DNA of 64,000 nucleotides from Alteromonas sp. LOR. GTDB lineage: Bacteria; Pseudomonadota; Gammaproteobacteria; Enterobacterales; Alteromonadaceae. Made by a program: the position numbers and the translations under genes. Shown piece by piece: positions 56,047 through 64,000 of the stretch. Position 1 is the stretch's first letter, and each line of letters opens with the position of its first letter. The stretch spans positions 124,001-188,000 of the forward strand of contig NZ_JQFW01000002.1 of the NCBI RefSeq assembly GCF_000753865.1, given 5' to 3'. Below the pieces are notes generated by a model that was given only the letters and a program-made list of their open reading frames with translations, was not told the origin of the DNA and ran no database searches.

Positions 56047-56871
56047 ATGTTTAGCCGAATAAAAGACGACATTCAAGGCGTATTTCATCGCGACCCGGCG
56101 GCGCGCAATACCTTCGAAGTATTGACCAATTATCCTGGCCTGCATGCCGTGTGGTTGCACAGAATTAGTCACAAATTATGGAAAGCCGAGTGGAAATGGC
56201 TGGCTCGCACTTTGTCTACATTTAATCGATGGTTAACGGGTATTGAAATACATCCAGGTGCTACCTTAGGGCGACGAGTATTTATCGACCACGGTATGGG
56301 AGTGGTTATTGGTGAGACCGCTGAAATTGGTGACGACGTTACGCTTTACCATGGTGTGACGTTAGGCGGCACCAGTTGGAAAGCCGGAAAGCGTCACCCA
56401 ACCCTTAAAAACGGCGCAGTGGTAGGTGCTGGTGCAAAGGTACTTGGGCCCATTACCATTGGCGAAAATGGCAAAGTGGGCTCAAATTCTGTTGTCGTGA
56501 AAGATATCCCCGACGGCGCTACGGCAGTGGGTATTCCAGGTAGAATTATTGTTACCAAGCAAAAAGATGCCAGTGCTTCTTTAAACCCTCAGCGAGATAA
56601 AATTGCACAGAAATACGGCTTCGACGCCTATGCCGTAGCGCCAGATAACCCTGATCCCGTAGCCAATGCCATGGGCATTATGCTTGAGCATATGCATCAG
56701 ATGGACACAAAAGTAGAAGAGATGTGTAAGGTTATTCAGTCTCTTGGAGGCGATGTGTGTACAGAAAACCTTCATAATATTAGCGCAGAAGATTTTGCTG
56801 ATACTGGCTTTGAGTTAAATGAAGCTCAACAAGATAGCAGTACCCATAAGTCATTCGATCCAGCGATTTGA
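56047..56871 (+). CDS. cysE: Serine O-acetyltransferase CysE
   Basis: A 274-residue hexapeptide acyltransferase of the CysE type usually found beside iscR. It makes O-acetylserine for cysteine synthesis, which supplies sulfur for Fe-S clusters. Signatures: [56 protein letters not shown]. The C-terminal ~80 residues are an acidic extension. The gap to trmJ is 38 bases. Confidence 0.94.
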   Translation: MFSRIKDDIQGVFHRDPAARNTFEVLTNYPGLHAVWLHRISHKLWKAEWKWLARTLSTFNRWLTGIEIHPGATLGRRVFIDHGMGVVIGETAEIGDDVTLYHGVTLGGTSWKAGKRHPTLKNGAVVGAGAKVLGPITIGENGKVGSNSVVVKDIPDGATAVGIPGRIIVTKQKDASASLNPQRDKIAQKYGFDAYAVAPDNPDPVANAMGIMLEHMHQMDTKVEEMCKVIQSLGGDVCTENLHNISAEDFADTGFELNEAQQDSSTHKSFDPAI

Positions 56872-57011
56872 TGCGCCTTTCTATTTATGGAAAATGAAGT
56901 ACTGCAGTACTCTCTCTTACATAAGCTTTATTACATTATCGCTCTCAAATTAAAAAGGGGCTGCAATCTTCGAATAGCGCGTTTATCAAACGGTTAAATA
57001 AAGCCGAAATA

Positions 57012-57061
57012 ATACCTGACTAAATTACTAGGTCTTATACTTGACCATTTTAGTCGGGTAT
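57012..57061. promoter_or_regulatory. IscR type 1 sites in the iscR promoter
   Basis: Positions 57037-57061 match the type 1 IscR consensus (ATASYYGACTRWWWYAGTCRRSTAT) at 24 of 25 bases. The preceding 57012-57036 matches well in its left half (ATACCTGACTAAA) but the right half is poor. The first site covers a TTGACC that can act as -35. This predicts that [2Fe-2S]-IscR represses its own operon, as in E. coli. Confidence 0.85.
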
Positions 57062-57100
57062 GTGAAAATTCCGCTATACATATAAAGGCGGGAGACAATA

Positions 57101-57586
57101 ATGAAACTTACCTCTAAAGGTCGCTATGCGGTAACCGCAATGCTTGACGTTGCATTACATTCAAAGCGTGGCCCCGTTCCCCTTGCCGATATATCTGAAA
57201 GACAAGAAATATCGCTATCTTACTTAGAGCAGCTATTCTCCCGATTGCGCAAAGAGCAGTTGGTAGATAGTGTGCGTGGTCCAGGCGGTGGTTATTTACT
57301 TGGCCGCAGCGCTAATGAGATTGCCATCGGCGAGGTGATATCAGCGGTTGATGAATCAATCGATGCCACACGTTGCCAAGGTCAGGCTGACTGTCAGGGC
57401 GGCGATCGCTGTCTAACGCATAGTTTATGGCAGGATTTAAGCGATCGTATCTCAAGCTTTTTACACTCTATTACTCTTGGCGAGTTAATGGAAAAGCATG
57501 ATGTTCGCGAGGTGGCGGGGCGCCAAGACAACAATACTGCACTTCGCAATATAGCTAACGATATTGAAGTAAGCATTAGGCTTTAA
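57101..57586 (+). CDS. iscR: Fe-S cluster regulator IscR
   Basis: A 161-residue Rrf2-family repressor. The winged helix is at the N-terminus ([45 protein letters not shown]). The [2Fe-2S] ligands are Cys92, Cys98, Cys104 and His107, the same numbers as in E. coli. GGGAG lies 7 bases before the ATG. It heads iscR-iscS-sufBCDS. Confidence 0.97.
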   Translation: MKLTSKGRYAVTAMLDVALHSKRGPVPLADISERQEISLSYLEQLFSRLRKEQLVDSVRGPGGGYLLGRSANEIAIGEVISAVDESIDATRCQGQADCQGGDRCLTHSLWQDLSDRISSFLHSITLGELMEKHDVREVAGRQDNNTALRNIANDIEVSIRL

Positions 57587-57597
57587 AAAAGGCATTG

Positions 57598-58770
57598 ATG
57601 ACTATGACGCTATCTACTCCTATTTATTTAGATTACGCCGCCACAACTCCCGTAGACCCGCGAGTTGCCCAAGTTATGGCGAAATGCCTAACTCTTGACG
57701 GTAATTTTGGCAATCCTGCATCAAGAAGTTATCGCTTTGGTTGGATGGCAGAGGAAGCCGTTGATATCGCCCGTAATCAGGTTAGCGATGCGCTTAATTG
57801 TGACCCAAGGGAAATTGTATTTACCTCCGGTGCTACCGAGTCGAATAATTTAGCGATAAAAGGCGTCGCCGATGGGTATGCATCGAAAGGCAAGCACATC
57901 ATTACCGTTAATACTGAGCACAAAGCAGTGCTTGATACCTGTGAGTATTTGCAAGCACAGGGCGTTGACGTAACTTATCTGACGGTAGGCGCCGATGGCC
58001 TAGTTAACTTATCGGAGCTAGAGGGCGCAATTAGAGACGACACTATTTTAGTCTCTGTAATGCATGTAAACAACGAACTAGGTGTAACCCAAGACATCGA
58101 ATCTATTGGAAAGCTTTGCCGTCAACATAGTGTGTTATTTCATGTGGATGGAGCGCAAAGTGTGGGTAAGGTTGCCATAAACCTCAATGAGCTTCCGGTA
58201 GACCTGTTGTCGATGTCGGCACACAAGTTTTACGGGCCTAAGGGAATGGGAGCACTCTACGTTCGCCGCCGTCCTAAGATTAATCTAGAAGCTCAAATTC
58301 ATGGCGGTGGTCATGAGCGCGGTATGCGTTCGGGCACGCTGGCGACGCACCAAATTGTGGGTATGGGCGAGGCACTCGAATTGGCGTGTCAAGACATGGA
58401 TGCCGAGAACGAGCGTATTAAAGCGCTCCGTATCGCTTTATGGAATGGGCTAAGCAAAATTGAGGGCGTATACCTAAACGGCCATGAAGAAAAGCGCATT
58501 GCAGGTATTTTAAATGTCAGCTTTGCCAATGTTGATGGCGAAAGTTTGATGATGGGGCTGAATGATATTGCTGTGTCATCTGGCTCAGCATGCACATCGG
58601 CAAGTTTAGAGCCTTCGTATGTGCTTAAAGCATTGGGGCGAAGTGATGAACTGGCTCATGCAGGAATTCGATTTAGTGTGGGACGATTTACGACCCAAGA
58701 CGACATCGATTACGTAGTAAATAAAGTAACAGATGTAACAAACCGATTGCGGCAAGTGGCGTTAGCTTAA
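57598..58770 (+). CDS. iscS: Cysteine desulfurase IscS
   Basis: A 390-residue PLP enzyme that takes sulfur from cysteine for Fe-S clusters and thiolation. The PLP Lys is in [12 protein letters not shown], and the active Cys in [14 protein letters not shown] on a long flexible loop, the group I (IscS) pattern. It is a little shorter at the C-terminus than E. coli IscS. ATG 57598 follows AAGG by 5 bases. No iscU, hscA or hscB follows; sufB comes next. Confidence 0.93.
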   Translation: MTMTLSTPIYLDYAATTPVDPRVAQVMAKCLTLDGNFGNPASRSYRFGWMAEEAVDIARNQVSDALNCDPREIVFTSGATESNNLAIKGVADGYASKGKHIITVNTEHKAVLDTCEYLQAQGVDVTYLTVGADGLVNLSELEGAIRDDTILVSVMHVNNELGVTQDIESIGKLCRQHSVLFHVDGAQSVGKVAINLNELPVDLLSMSAHKFYGPKGMGALYVRRRPKINLEAQIHGGGHERGMRSGTLATHQIVGMGEALELACQDMDAENERIKALRIALWNGLSKIEGVYLNGHEEKRIAGILNVSFANVDGESLMMGLNDIAVSSGSACTSASLEPSYVLKALGRSDELAHAGIRFSVGRFTTQDDIDYVVNKVTDVTNRLRQVALA

Positions 58771-58807
58771 GATTTTTTAAAGCAAGTAGCGCAAAATACG
58801 TCGCTGA

Positions 58808-58843
58808 ATATTTGAGTGGATTACTCAGGTATTATATAATACC
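58808..58843 (+). promoter_or_regulatory. Second promoter with IscR-like site, before sufB
   Basis: TTGAGT (58812-58817) and TATAAT (58835-58840) are separated by exactly 17 bases, a good sigma-70 promoter. Positions 58808-58832 match the type 1 IscR consensus at 21 of 25 bases, with GAGT/ACTC in place of GACT/AGTC, so symmetry is kept. The -10 lies inside a 16-base perfect palindrome (GGTATTATATAATACC). Confidence 0.6.
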
Positions 58844-58910
58844 GCACCAATTTTTAAGGCTGCCACCATTGTAAAATGCTTACTGCACGAGGTTTGTGCG
58901 GTGAATTAAG

Positions 58911-58941
58911 GGAAATTACCAAGACCGTGGGGTAATTTTCC
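58911..58941 (+). promoter_or_regulatory. Hairpin in the sufB leader
   Basis: GGAAATTACC pairs with GGTAATTTTCC (one bulged T) across a 10-base loop, about 60 bases before the sufB ATG. A smaller hairpin (GCAC / GTGC) precedes it. The leader of about 150 bases is longer than needed, so control of the mRNA is possible. Confidence 0.4.
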
Positions 58942-59000
58942 AAGCCAAGGTGAATGGAAGGCTTAGGCAGCAAATGCAGGCAAACAAGCGAGACCCAAAC

Positions 59001-60437
59001 ATGAGTGAACAGATCGAACAGGCGTTAGAAAGAAAGTACGATGCTGGTTTTTATTCAGAGATCGAATCGGACACGTTTGAAAGCGGCCTAGATGAGTCGA
59101 TTATTCGTCGCATTTCCGCAATGAAAAACGAGCCTGAGTGGATGCTCGAATGGCGTCTAAAGGCTTATCATGCGTGGCTTGAAATGGAAGAGCCTGATTG
59201 GGCCCATGTGGAATACCCAAAAATTGATTTCCAGGCAATTTCGTATTACTCGGCACCAAAGAGTATGGAAGACAAGCCTCAGTCGTTAGATGAAGTAGAC
59301 CCAGAGCTACTGCGTACTTACGAAAAGTTAGGTATTCCGCTGCACGAACAAGAAATGTTAGCAGGCGTTGCGGTAGATGCAGTATTTGACTCTGTATCAG
59401 TGGTCACAACGTTCCGCTCTAAGCTAGAAGAAGCTGGTGTTATTTTCTGCCCAATTTCTGAGGCGATTCAAAAGTATCCAGACCTTGTTAAAAAGTACAT
59501 TGGGTCAGTAGTGCCGCGTACGGATAATTATTTTTCTGCGCTAAACTGCGCCGTGTTCACTGACGGTTCATTTGTTTACATTCCAAAAGGCACTCGTTGC
59601 CCAATGGAGCTTTCCACCTATTTCCGTATTAATGAAATGAACACCGGTCAGTTTGAGCGTACGCTAATCATTGCCGATGAAGGCAGCCATGTGAGTTATC
59701 TTGAAGGCTGTACTGCGCCGCAGCGCGATGAGAATCAGCTGCATGCCGCGGTGGTCGAGCTAGTTGCAATGGACGACGCCACGATTAAATACTCCACTGT
59801 TCAAAACTGGTATCCAGGTGATGAGAACGGTAAAGGTGGTATTTACAACTTTGTGACCAAGCGCGGTATTGCACACACCAACGCTAAAATATCATGGACT
59901 CAGGTTGAAACTGGGTCAGCGGTAACGTGGAAGTATCCAAGCTGTATCCTTAAAGGCGACAACAGCGTAGGCGAATTCTACTCTGTAGCACTTACTCGTG
60001 GACGCCAGCAGGCCGACACAGGTACGAAGATGATTCATATGGGCAAAAATACGCGCTCAACCATCATCTCAAAAGGAATATCTGCAGGTAAAAGTAACAA
60101 CGCTTATCGCGGTCTCGTGCAAATGGGACCTCGTGCAGACGGCGCGCGTAACTTTACCGAGTGTGACTCGCTGCTTATTGGCGATAAGTGTGGTGCACAT
60201 ACGTTCCCGTATATCGAAAGTCGCAACCCATCGGCAATAGTTGAGCACGAAGCGACAACATCGAAGGTAAGCGACGAACAATTATTTTTGTGTCGCCAAC
60301 GAGGTTTAGACACAGAGAAGGCCGTTTCTATGATTGTTAACGGTTTTTGTAAAGAAGTATTCAAAGAGCTGCCAATGGAATTTGCCGTAGAAGCCGGCAA
60401 GCTGCTCGAAATTAGTCTTGAAGGTTCAGTGGGGTAA
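59001..60437 (+). CDS. sufB: Fe-S cluster scaffold subunit SufB
   Basis: A 478-residue scaffold protein that forms the SufBC2D complex on which new Fe-S clusters are built. Signatures: [35 protein letters not shown], and the C-terminal [12 protein letters not shown] beta-helix with [19 protein letters not shown] 59001 ([13 protein letters not shown]) is the family-like start; the frame opens at GTG 58950 without support. sufC follows after 3 bases. Confidence 0.95.
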   Translation: MSEQIEQALERKYDAGFYSEIESDTFESGLDESIIRRISAMKNEPEWMLEWRLKAYHAWLEMEEPDWAHVEYPKIDFQAISYYSAPKSMEDKPQSLDEVDPELLRTYEKLGIPLHEQEMLAGVAVDAVFDSVSVVTTFRSKLEEAGVIFCPISEAIQKYPDLVKKYIGSVVPRTDNYFSALNCAVFTDGSFVYIPKGTRCPMELSTYFRINEMNTGQFERTLIIADEGSHVSYLEGCTAPQRDENQLHAAVVELVAMDDATIKYSTVQNWYPGDENGKGGIYNFVTKRGIAHTNAKISWTQVETGSAVTWKYPSCILKGDNSVGEFYSVALTRGRQQADTGTKMIHMGKNTRSTIISKGISAGKSNNAYRGLVQMGPRADGARNFTECDSLLIGDKCGAHTFPYIESRNPSAIVEHEATTSKVSDEQLFLCRQRGLDTEKAVSMIVNGFCKEVFKELPMEFAVEAGKLLEISLEGSVG

Positions 60438-60440
60438 TCA

Positions 60441-61202
60441 ATGCTTAGTATAAAGAATTTACATGCCAGCGTAGAAGAGAAAAACATCATTAAAGGCCTT
60501 AACCTAGAAGTTAAGCCGGGTGAAGTACACGCTATCATGGGCCCCAATGGTGCCGGTAAAAGTACGTTAGGTTATGTCTTGTCAGGTCGTGATGGCTATG
60601 AAGTGAGCGAAGGCGACGTAACGCTTAATGGAAAAGATTTGCTAGACCTTGAAGTTGAAGAGCGTGCCCGTGAAGGCTTGTTCTTAGCGTTTCAATACCC
60701 AGTAGAAATTCCTGGTGTTAGCAACATGGAATTTATGAAAGAGTCTGTAAATGCCATGCGTGAAGAACGTGGTGAAGAAGCTCTGACAGCTGCTGAGTTT
60801 TTGAAAAAGGCTAAAGAAGCCTGCAAACAAGTGCAGCTGCCATTAGATTTTCTTAAGCGTGGTGTTAACGAAGGCTTCTCAGGTGGTGAGAAAAAGCGTA
60901 ACGAAATTATGCAAATGATTTTGTTAGAGCCGTCACTGTGCATTCTTGATGAATCAGATTCAGGCCTTGACGTTGATGCTCTTCAAGTCGTTGCCAACGG
61001 CGTAAACAGTCAGCGCGACGGTAAGCGTAGCTTCATCGTAGTAACGCACTATCAGCGCTTACTTGATTACATCAAGCCAGATTTTGTGCACATTCTTGCC
61101 GACGGCAAAATTGTGAAAAGCGGTGATGCATCACTTGCTCACGAGGTAGAAAAAGAAGGTTACGCATTCCTAGGGAAAGCGTACGAGGAGGCAGAGGCAT
61201 GA
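60441..61202 (+). CDS. sufC: Fe-S assembly ATPase SufC
   Basis: A 253-residue soluble ABC-type ATPase that powers the SufBCD scaffold. Walker A GPNGAGKST, signature FSGGEKKRNEIMQ (a SufC-specific form) and Walker B LCILDESDSGLD. The stop overlaps the sufD ATG (ATGA). Confidence 0.97.
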   Translation: MLSIKNLHASVEEKNIIKGLNLEVKPGEVHAIMGPNGAGKSTLGYVLSGRDGYEVSEGDVTLNGKDLLDLEVEERAREGLFLAFQYPVEIPGVSNMEFMKESVNAMREERGEEALTAAEFLKKAKEACKQVQLPLDFLKRGVNEGFSGGEKKRNEIMQMILLEPSLCILDESDSGLDVDALQVVANGVNSQRDGKRSFIVVTHYQRLLDYIKPDFVHILADGKIVKSGDASLAHEVEKEGYAFLGKAYEEAEA

Positions 61203-62455
61203 GTCAATGGCTACAACAGGTCATTGATGGGGCGCAATTCGACGATTATTTAGCGCCCGTGCGTCAGCAGGCCTTAACTCAATTAAAAGCCGATGGTTGG
61301 CCAGCTCGTAGAAACGAGAGCTGGCGTTTTACGCCGCTTACTTCTGTAGAAAAGCGCGAAGCGAAAACGACAACACAGGCCGACGTTCTGCCGGTACCCG
61401 CGATCGATAACCTAAATGCTATCGACTTGGTGTTTGTTGACGGCGTATTGATCACGCAAGTGAATACGCTAGATGTACCAAAAGGCATGAGAATCACGTC
61501 GCTTAAGCACGACGATAAGGCAACTCAGCAAGCAATATCGAGTATTTACGGGCAAATTAAGCCTACTCGACACATGTTTGGTTTAGTCAATGATGCATTG
61601 TGTGAACACGGTATTTTTATCAGCGTTGAAGAAAATGCCAAAATTGATACACCAGTGCGTATTGTTAACATGGCTACGCAAAACGTCGATGCACATACCC
61701 GTGTTGTTGTAAAAGTAGCAAAGGGTGCCAGCGCCACTGTGATTGAGCAAGGCGTGGGTGACACCGATAGTTTAACCACTGCTTTTGCTGAATACGACAT
61801 TGCCGATGATGCCCATCTAGAGCACTACCGCTTTGCCATGTTTACGGCAGCGGCCAAGCAGCTTGGTGGAAGTCACTTCAAATTACACAATCGCTCTACT
61901 TTAAATTCTACTATGGTAGGTTATGGAAGTGATTTATCTCGCCTCGATGTGGATATTCATCATGCTGGTGAGTTTGCCGATGCCAAAATGAATGCCATTT
62001 ATTTGTTGGCGGAAGGTGAGTTGTTCGACCTTCACTCAACCATTGAGCATGCAATGCCAAACGGTACCACGGAAGAAAATGCACGGGGTATTGTGGGTGA
62101 TAAGGCTCGCGCTGTATTTAATGGCCGAATTCATATCCACCGCGATGCTCAAAAAACCTTGGCAGAGCTAAACAACCGCAATCTTTTGCTTTCTCGCCGC
62201 GGTGTGATTAATACCAAGCCTGAACTAGAGATTTATGCTGATGACGTTAAGTGTGCTCACGGTGCAACCGTAGCTGAAATTGACGAAGAAGCACTTTATT
62301 ACCTGCTTACTCGCGGTGTACCGCGCAGCAAAGCATTGGTTATGCTTAATTTTGGGTTTATTCAGGAGTTGGTTAACGATGTGCCAAATAGCGCAATCCG
62401 CGAATGGTTACAGCCGTTACTCAGTGAACGTTTTTCCCAGATGGAGGTGAAATGA
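61199..62455 (+). CDS. sufD: Fe-S assembly protein SufD
   Basis: A 418-residue paralogue of SufB and third member of the scaffold. Signatures: ARRNESWRFTPLTSVEK, GRIHIHRDAQKTLAELNNRN, and CAHGATVAEIDEEALYYLLT with the conserved His. It is tied to both neighbours by ATGA overlaps. Confidence 0.95.
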   Translation: MSQWLQQVIDGAQFDDYLAPVRQQALTQLKADGWPARRNESWRFTPLTSVEKREAKTTTQADVLPVPAIDNLNAIDLVFVDGVLITQVNTLDVPKGMRITSLKHDDKATQQAISSIYGQIKPTRHMFGLVNDALCEHGIFISVEENAKIDTPVRIVNMATQNVDAHTRVVVKVAKGASATVIEQGVGDTDSLTTAFAEYDIADDAHLEHYRFAMFTAAAKQLGGSHFKLHNRSTLNSTMVGYGSDLSRLDVDIHHAGEFADAKMNAIYLLAEGELFDLHSTIEHAMPNGTTEENARGIVGDKARAVFNGRIHIHRDAQKTLAELNNRNLLLSRRGVINTKPELEIYADDVKCAHGATVAEIDEEALYYLLTRGVPRSKALVMLNFGFIQELVNDVPNSAIREWLQPLLSERFSQMEVK

Positions 62456-63669
62456 GCTTAGATGTTGCTGCACTTCGTGCCCAGTTTCCTATTCTTTCTA
62501 AAACGGTAGATGGGAAGCCGCTGGTATATTTAGATAACGCTGCGACAACGCAAAAGCCGCAGGCGGTGATTGACGCCATTGTCGATTTTTATACTGGCAC
62601 AAATGCTAATGTCCATCGCGGTGCGCATCATTTGTCAGATGAGGCCACTCGTCGCTACGAAAACGCGAGAGCAAGTGTAGCAAGCTTTATCAATGCAAAT
62701 GCCCGTGAAGAGGTTATCTGGACCGCAGGAACAACCGAAGCTATCAACATAGTGGCAAACGGTCTTGCTCAGCTTTTAGCTGAGGGTGACGAAGTCATGG
62801 TGACAGAGCTTGAGCATCACGCGAATTTAGTTACCTGGCAGCAAGCCTGTCGAAAAGCGGGTGCTACGCTCAATATTGTGCCCATATTCGAAAGTGGTGA
62901 ACTTGACGTTGATGCGTTTGAAAAGCTGCTTTCAAGCAAAACTAAGCTAGTGGCATTTCCTCACGTATCAAATGCGTTAGGCACAGTGAACCCGATTAAA
63001 ACGCTGACAGAAAAAGCGAAGCAGGTAGGCGCTTGGGTGCTTGTTGATGGCGCTCAGGGAATTGCTCATGGTGGTGTTGACGTTCAAGACATCGGCTGTG
63101 ATTTTTATGTTTTTTCTGGTCACAAACTTTTCGGTCCTACAGGTATCGGTTGTTTGTGGGGTAAAAAAGAAATTTTAGAGTCTTGGCCAGTGTGGCAAGT
63201 AGGCGGTGAGATGATTAAAGACGTCACTTACCACGAGGCTACTTGGGGAGCACTGCCCAATAGACTTGAAGCAGGTACGCCAAATATTGCCGGTGCCATC
63301 GGAATGGGCGCTGCGGTTGAGTGGTTTAAGCAACTCGATATAGTCGCGTTACATGAACACGAGCATGCTCTTTTATCTTATGCGACAGAGCAAGCAGAAG
63401 CCCTCGACGGTATGAAAATAGTCGGCACCGCGCCGAATAAAATTGGCGTGTTAAGCTTTTTACTCGACGGTGCACACCCTGCAGATATTGGCTTTATTCT
63501 CGATAGGCAAGGTGTTGCAATTCGCACTGGCGACAATTGTGCGCAACCATTAATGAAGCGTTTTGGTATTCCTGGAACTGCCCGCGCCTCATTTTCAATT
63601 TATAACACGCTTGAAGAAGTGGACAGCCTTTTTGCTGCACTTAAAAAAGCTAAAATGATGTTGGCCTAA
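62452..63669 (+). CDS. sufS: Cysteine desulfurase SufS
   Basis: A 405-residue group II cysteine desulfurase. PLP Lys in VFSGHKLFGPTG; active Cys in RTGDNCAQPLM on a short loop. It normally passes sulfur to SufE, then SufB; a sufE gene is not in view. It overlaps sufD by ATGA. With IscS also in the operon, the cell has two desulfurases under one regulator. Confidence 0.95.
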   Translation: MSLDVAALRAQFPILSKTVDGKPLVYLDNAATTQKPQAVIDAIVDFYTGTNANVHRGAHHLSDEATRRYENARASVASFINANAREEVIWTAGTTEAINIVANGLAQLLAEGDEVMVTELEHHANLVTWQQACRKAGATLNIVPIFESGELDVDAFEKLLSSKTKLVAFPHVSNALGTVNPIKTLTEKAKQVGAWVLVDGAQGIAHGGVDVQDIGCDFYVFSGHKLFGPTGIGCLWGKKEILESWPVWQVGGEMIKDVTYHEATWGALPNRLEAGTPNIAGAIGMGAAVEWFKQLDIVALHEHEHALLSYATEQAEALDGMKIVGTAPNKIGVLSFLLDGAHPADIGFILDRQGVAIRTGDNCAQPLMKRFGIPGTARASFSIYNTLEEVDSLFAALKKAKMMLA

Positions 63670-63678
63670 GGGGGCATT

Positions 63679-64000
63679 ATGAGTGTTGAAACGTTTGTAC
63701 CGAGTACACAACTCATCTCGCTAACAGACAGTGCCGTTAAGCATTTCGAAAGTAAGCTTAAAGAAAAGCCTGGTCAGTTAATTCGTCTATCAACACGAGT
63801 GAGCGGTTGTACTGGATATGCCTATGTGCTGGATTTTGCAGATAGCGCAAAAGACGATGATGAAATTATTGAGATCTCACCTATGCTAAACGTGGCTATT
63901 GCTGCTGATGCAACGGGACTGCTAAAAAACACTGAAATTGATTACGTGCAAGAAGGTGTTAACGGGGTGATTAAATACAATAACCCAAATGTAGTTGATG
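63679..64000 (+). CDS. A-type Fe-S carrier (SufA/IscA family), cut by the window edge
   Basis: The first 107 codons are present. The HesB/IscA core is clear: LTDSAVKHFESKLKEK, then VSGCTGYAYVLDF with the first cluster Cys, and the usual end approach NGVIKYNNPNVVD. The C-terminal C-x-C that completes the site would lie just beyond 64000. It is expected to deliver Fe-S clusters from SufBCD. It starts 9 bases after the sufS stop. Confidence 0.88.
   Translation, partial: MSVETFVPSTQLISLTDSAVKHFESKLKEKPGQLIRLSTRVSGCTGYAYVLDFADSAKDDDEIIEISPMLNVAIAADATGLLKNTEIDYVQEGVNGVIKYNNPNVVD

Noticed and set aside
56898-56911. 14-base perfect palindrome AGTACTGCAGTACT after cysE
   Set aside because: Too short a hairpin with no loop and no T-run; probably chance, and too far from the iscR promoter elements.

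Overview
The window looks like chromosome from a marine gammaproteobacterium of the Alteromonadales, most likely Alteromonas or a close relative. This is an inference from gene order (queA-tgt-yajC-secD-secF, trmJ-cysE-iscR-iscS, a yjfI/J/K/L/M/C set), from the protein sequences and from moderate base composition. No rRNA, tRNA, CRISPR array, insertion sequence or prophage was seen.

Positions 1-23160 are one end of an exosortase A (XrtA)/PEP-CTERM exopolysaccharide locus. It holds a polysaccharide deacetylase (cut by the window edge), three glycosyltransferases, a RIFT-barrel carbohydrate-active protein, a hexapeptide acyltransferase, a GNAT protein, the TPR lipoprotein PrsT, three proteins with PEP-CTERM-like C-termini, the exosortase-associated acyltransferase, a YdcF-like protein, a trypsin-like protease, a VAO-type flavoprotein and a UDP-glucuronate epimerase-like enzyme. 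The exosortase and the PrsK/PrsR regulators are not in view. The least understood part is 19118-23160: a Tat-exported protein, a tiny PqqD-like protein, an HPr-kinase-related kinase, a nucleotidyltransferase and the epimerase, packed end to end. The three PEP-CTERM genes and this five-gene operon each carry a sigma-54 -24/-12 element. Each also has an upstream motif GTCA-N6-TTTAC at one of two distances (66-67 or 78 bases), about one helical turn apart. I read this as one regulon driven by an enhancer-binding protein.

Positions 23157-31201 hold a patatin-like lipase, the glyoxylate bypass (malate synthase G, a LysR regulator, isocitrate lyase) and the chemotaxis coupling protein CheV. The gap before cheV contains a 12-base tandem repeat and two short protein-like reading frames.

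Positions 31717-40131 hold an alkaline phosphatase, a glutaminase, an ABC exporter-like trio (ATPase, long FtsX-type permease, AttH-type lipoprotein) and a toxin-antitoxin pair whose ParE toxin is broken.

Positions 40133-46937 carry two membrane proteins (VC0807-like and rhomboid) and the PspA-type envelope-stress set yjfI-yjfJ / K+ channel / yjfK-yjfL-yjfM-yjfC, with a terminator between yjfJ and the channel gene.

Positions 47195-64000 are housekeeping: a DUF6471 protein, queA, tgt, yajC, secD, secF, suhB, trmJ, cysE, and a hybrid Fe-S operon iscR-iscS-sufB-sufC-sufD-sufS-(A-type carrier, cut by the window edge). IscR-type sites lie before iscR and, less expectedly, over a second promoter before sufB. 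A terminator with no gene to serve, on the minus strand before queA, suggests a small RNA.
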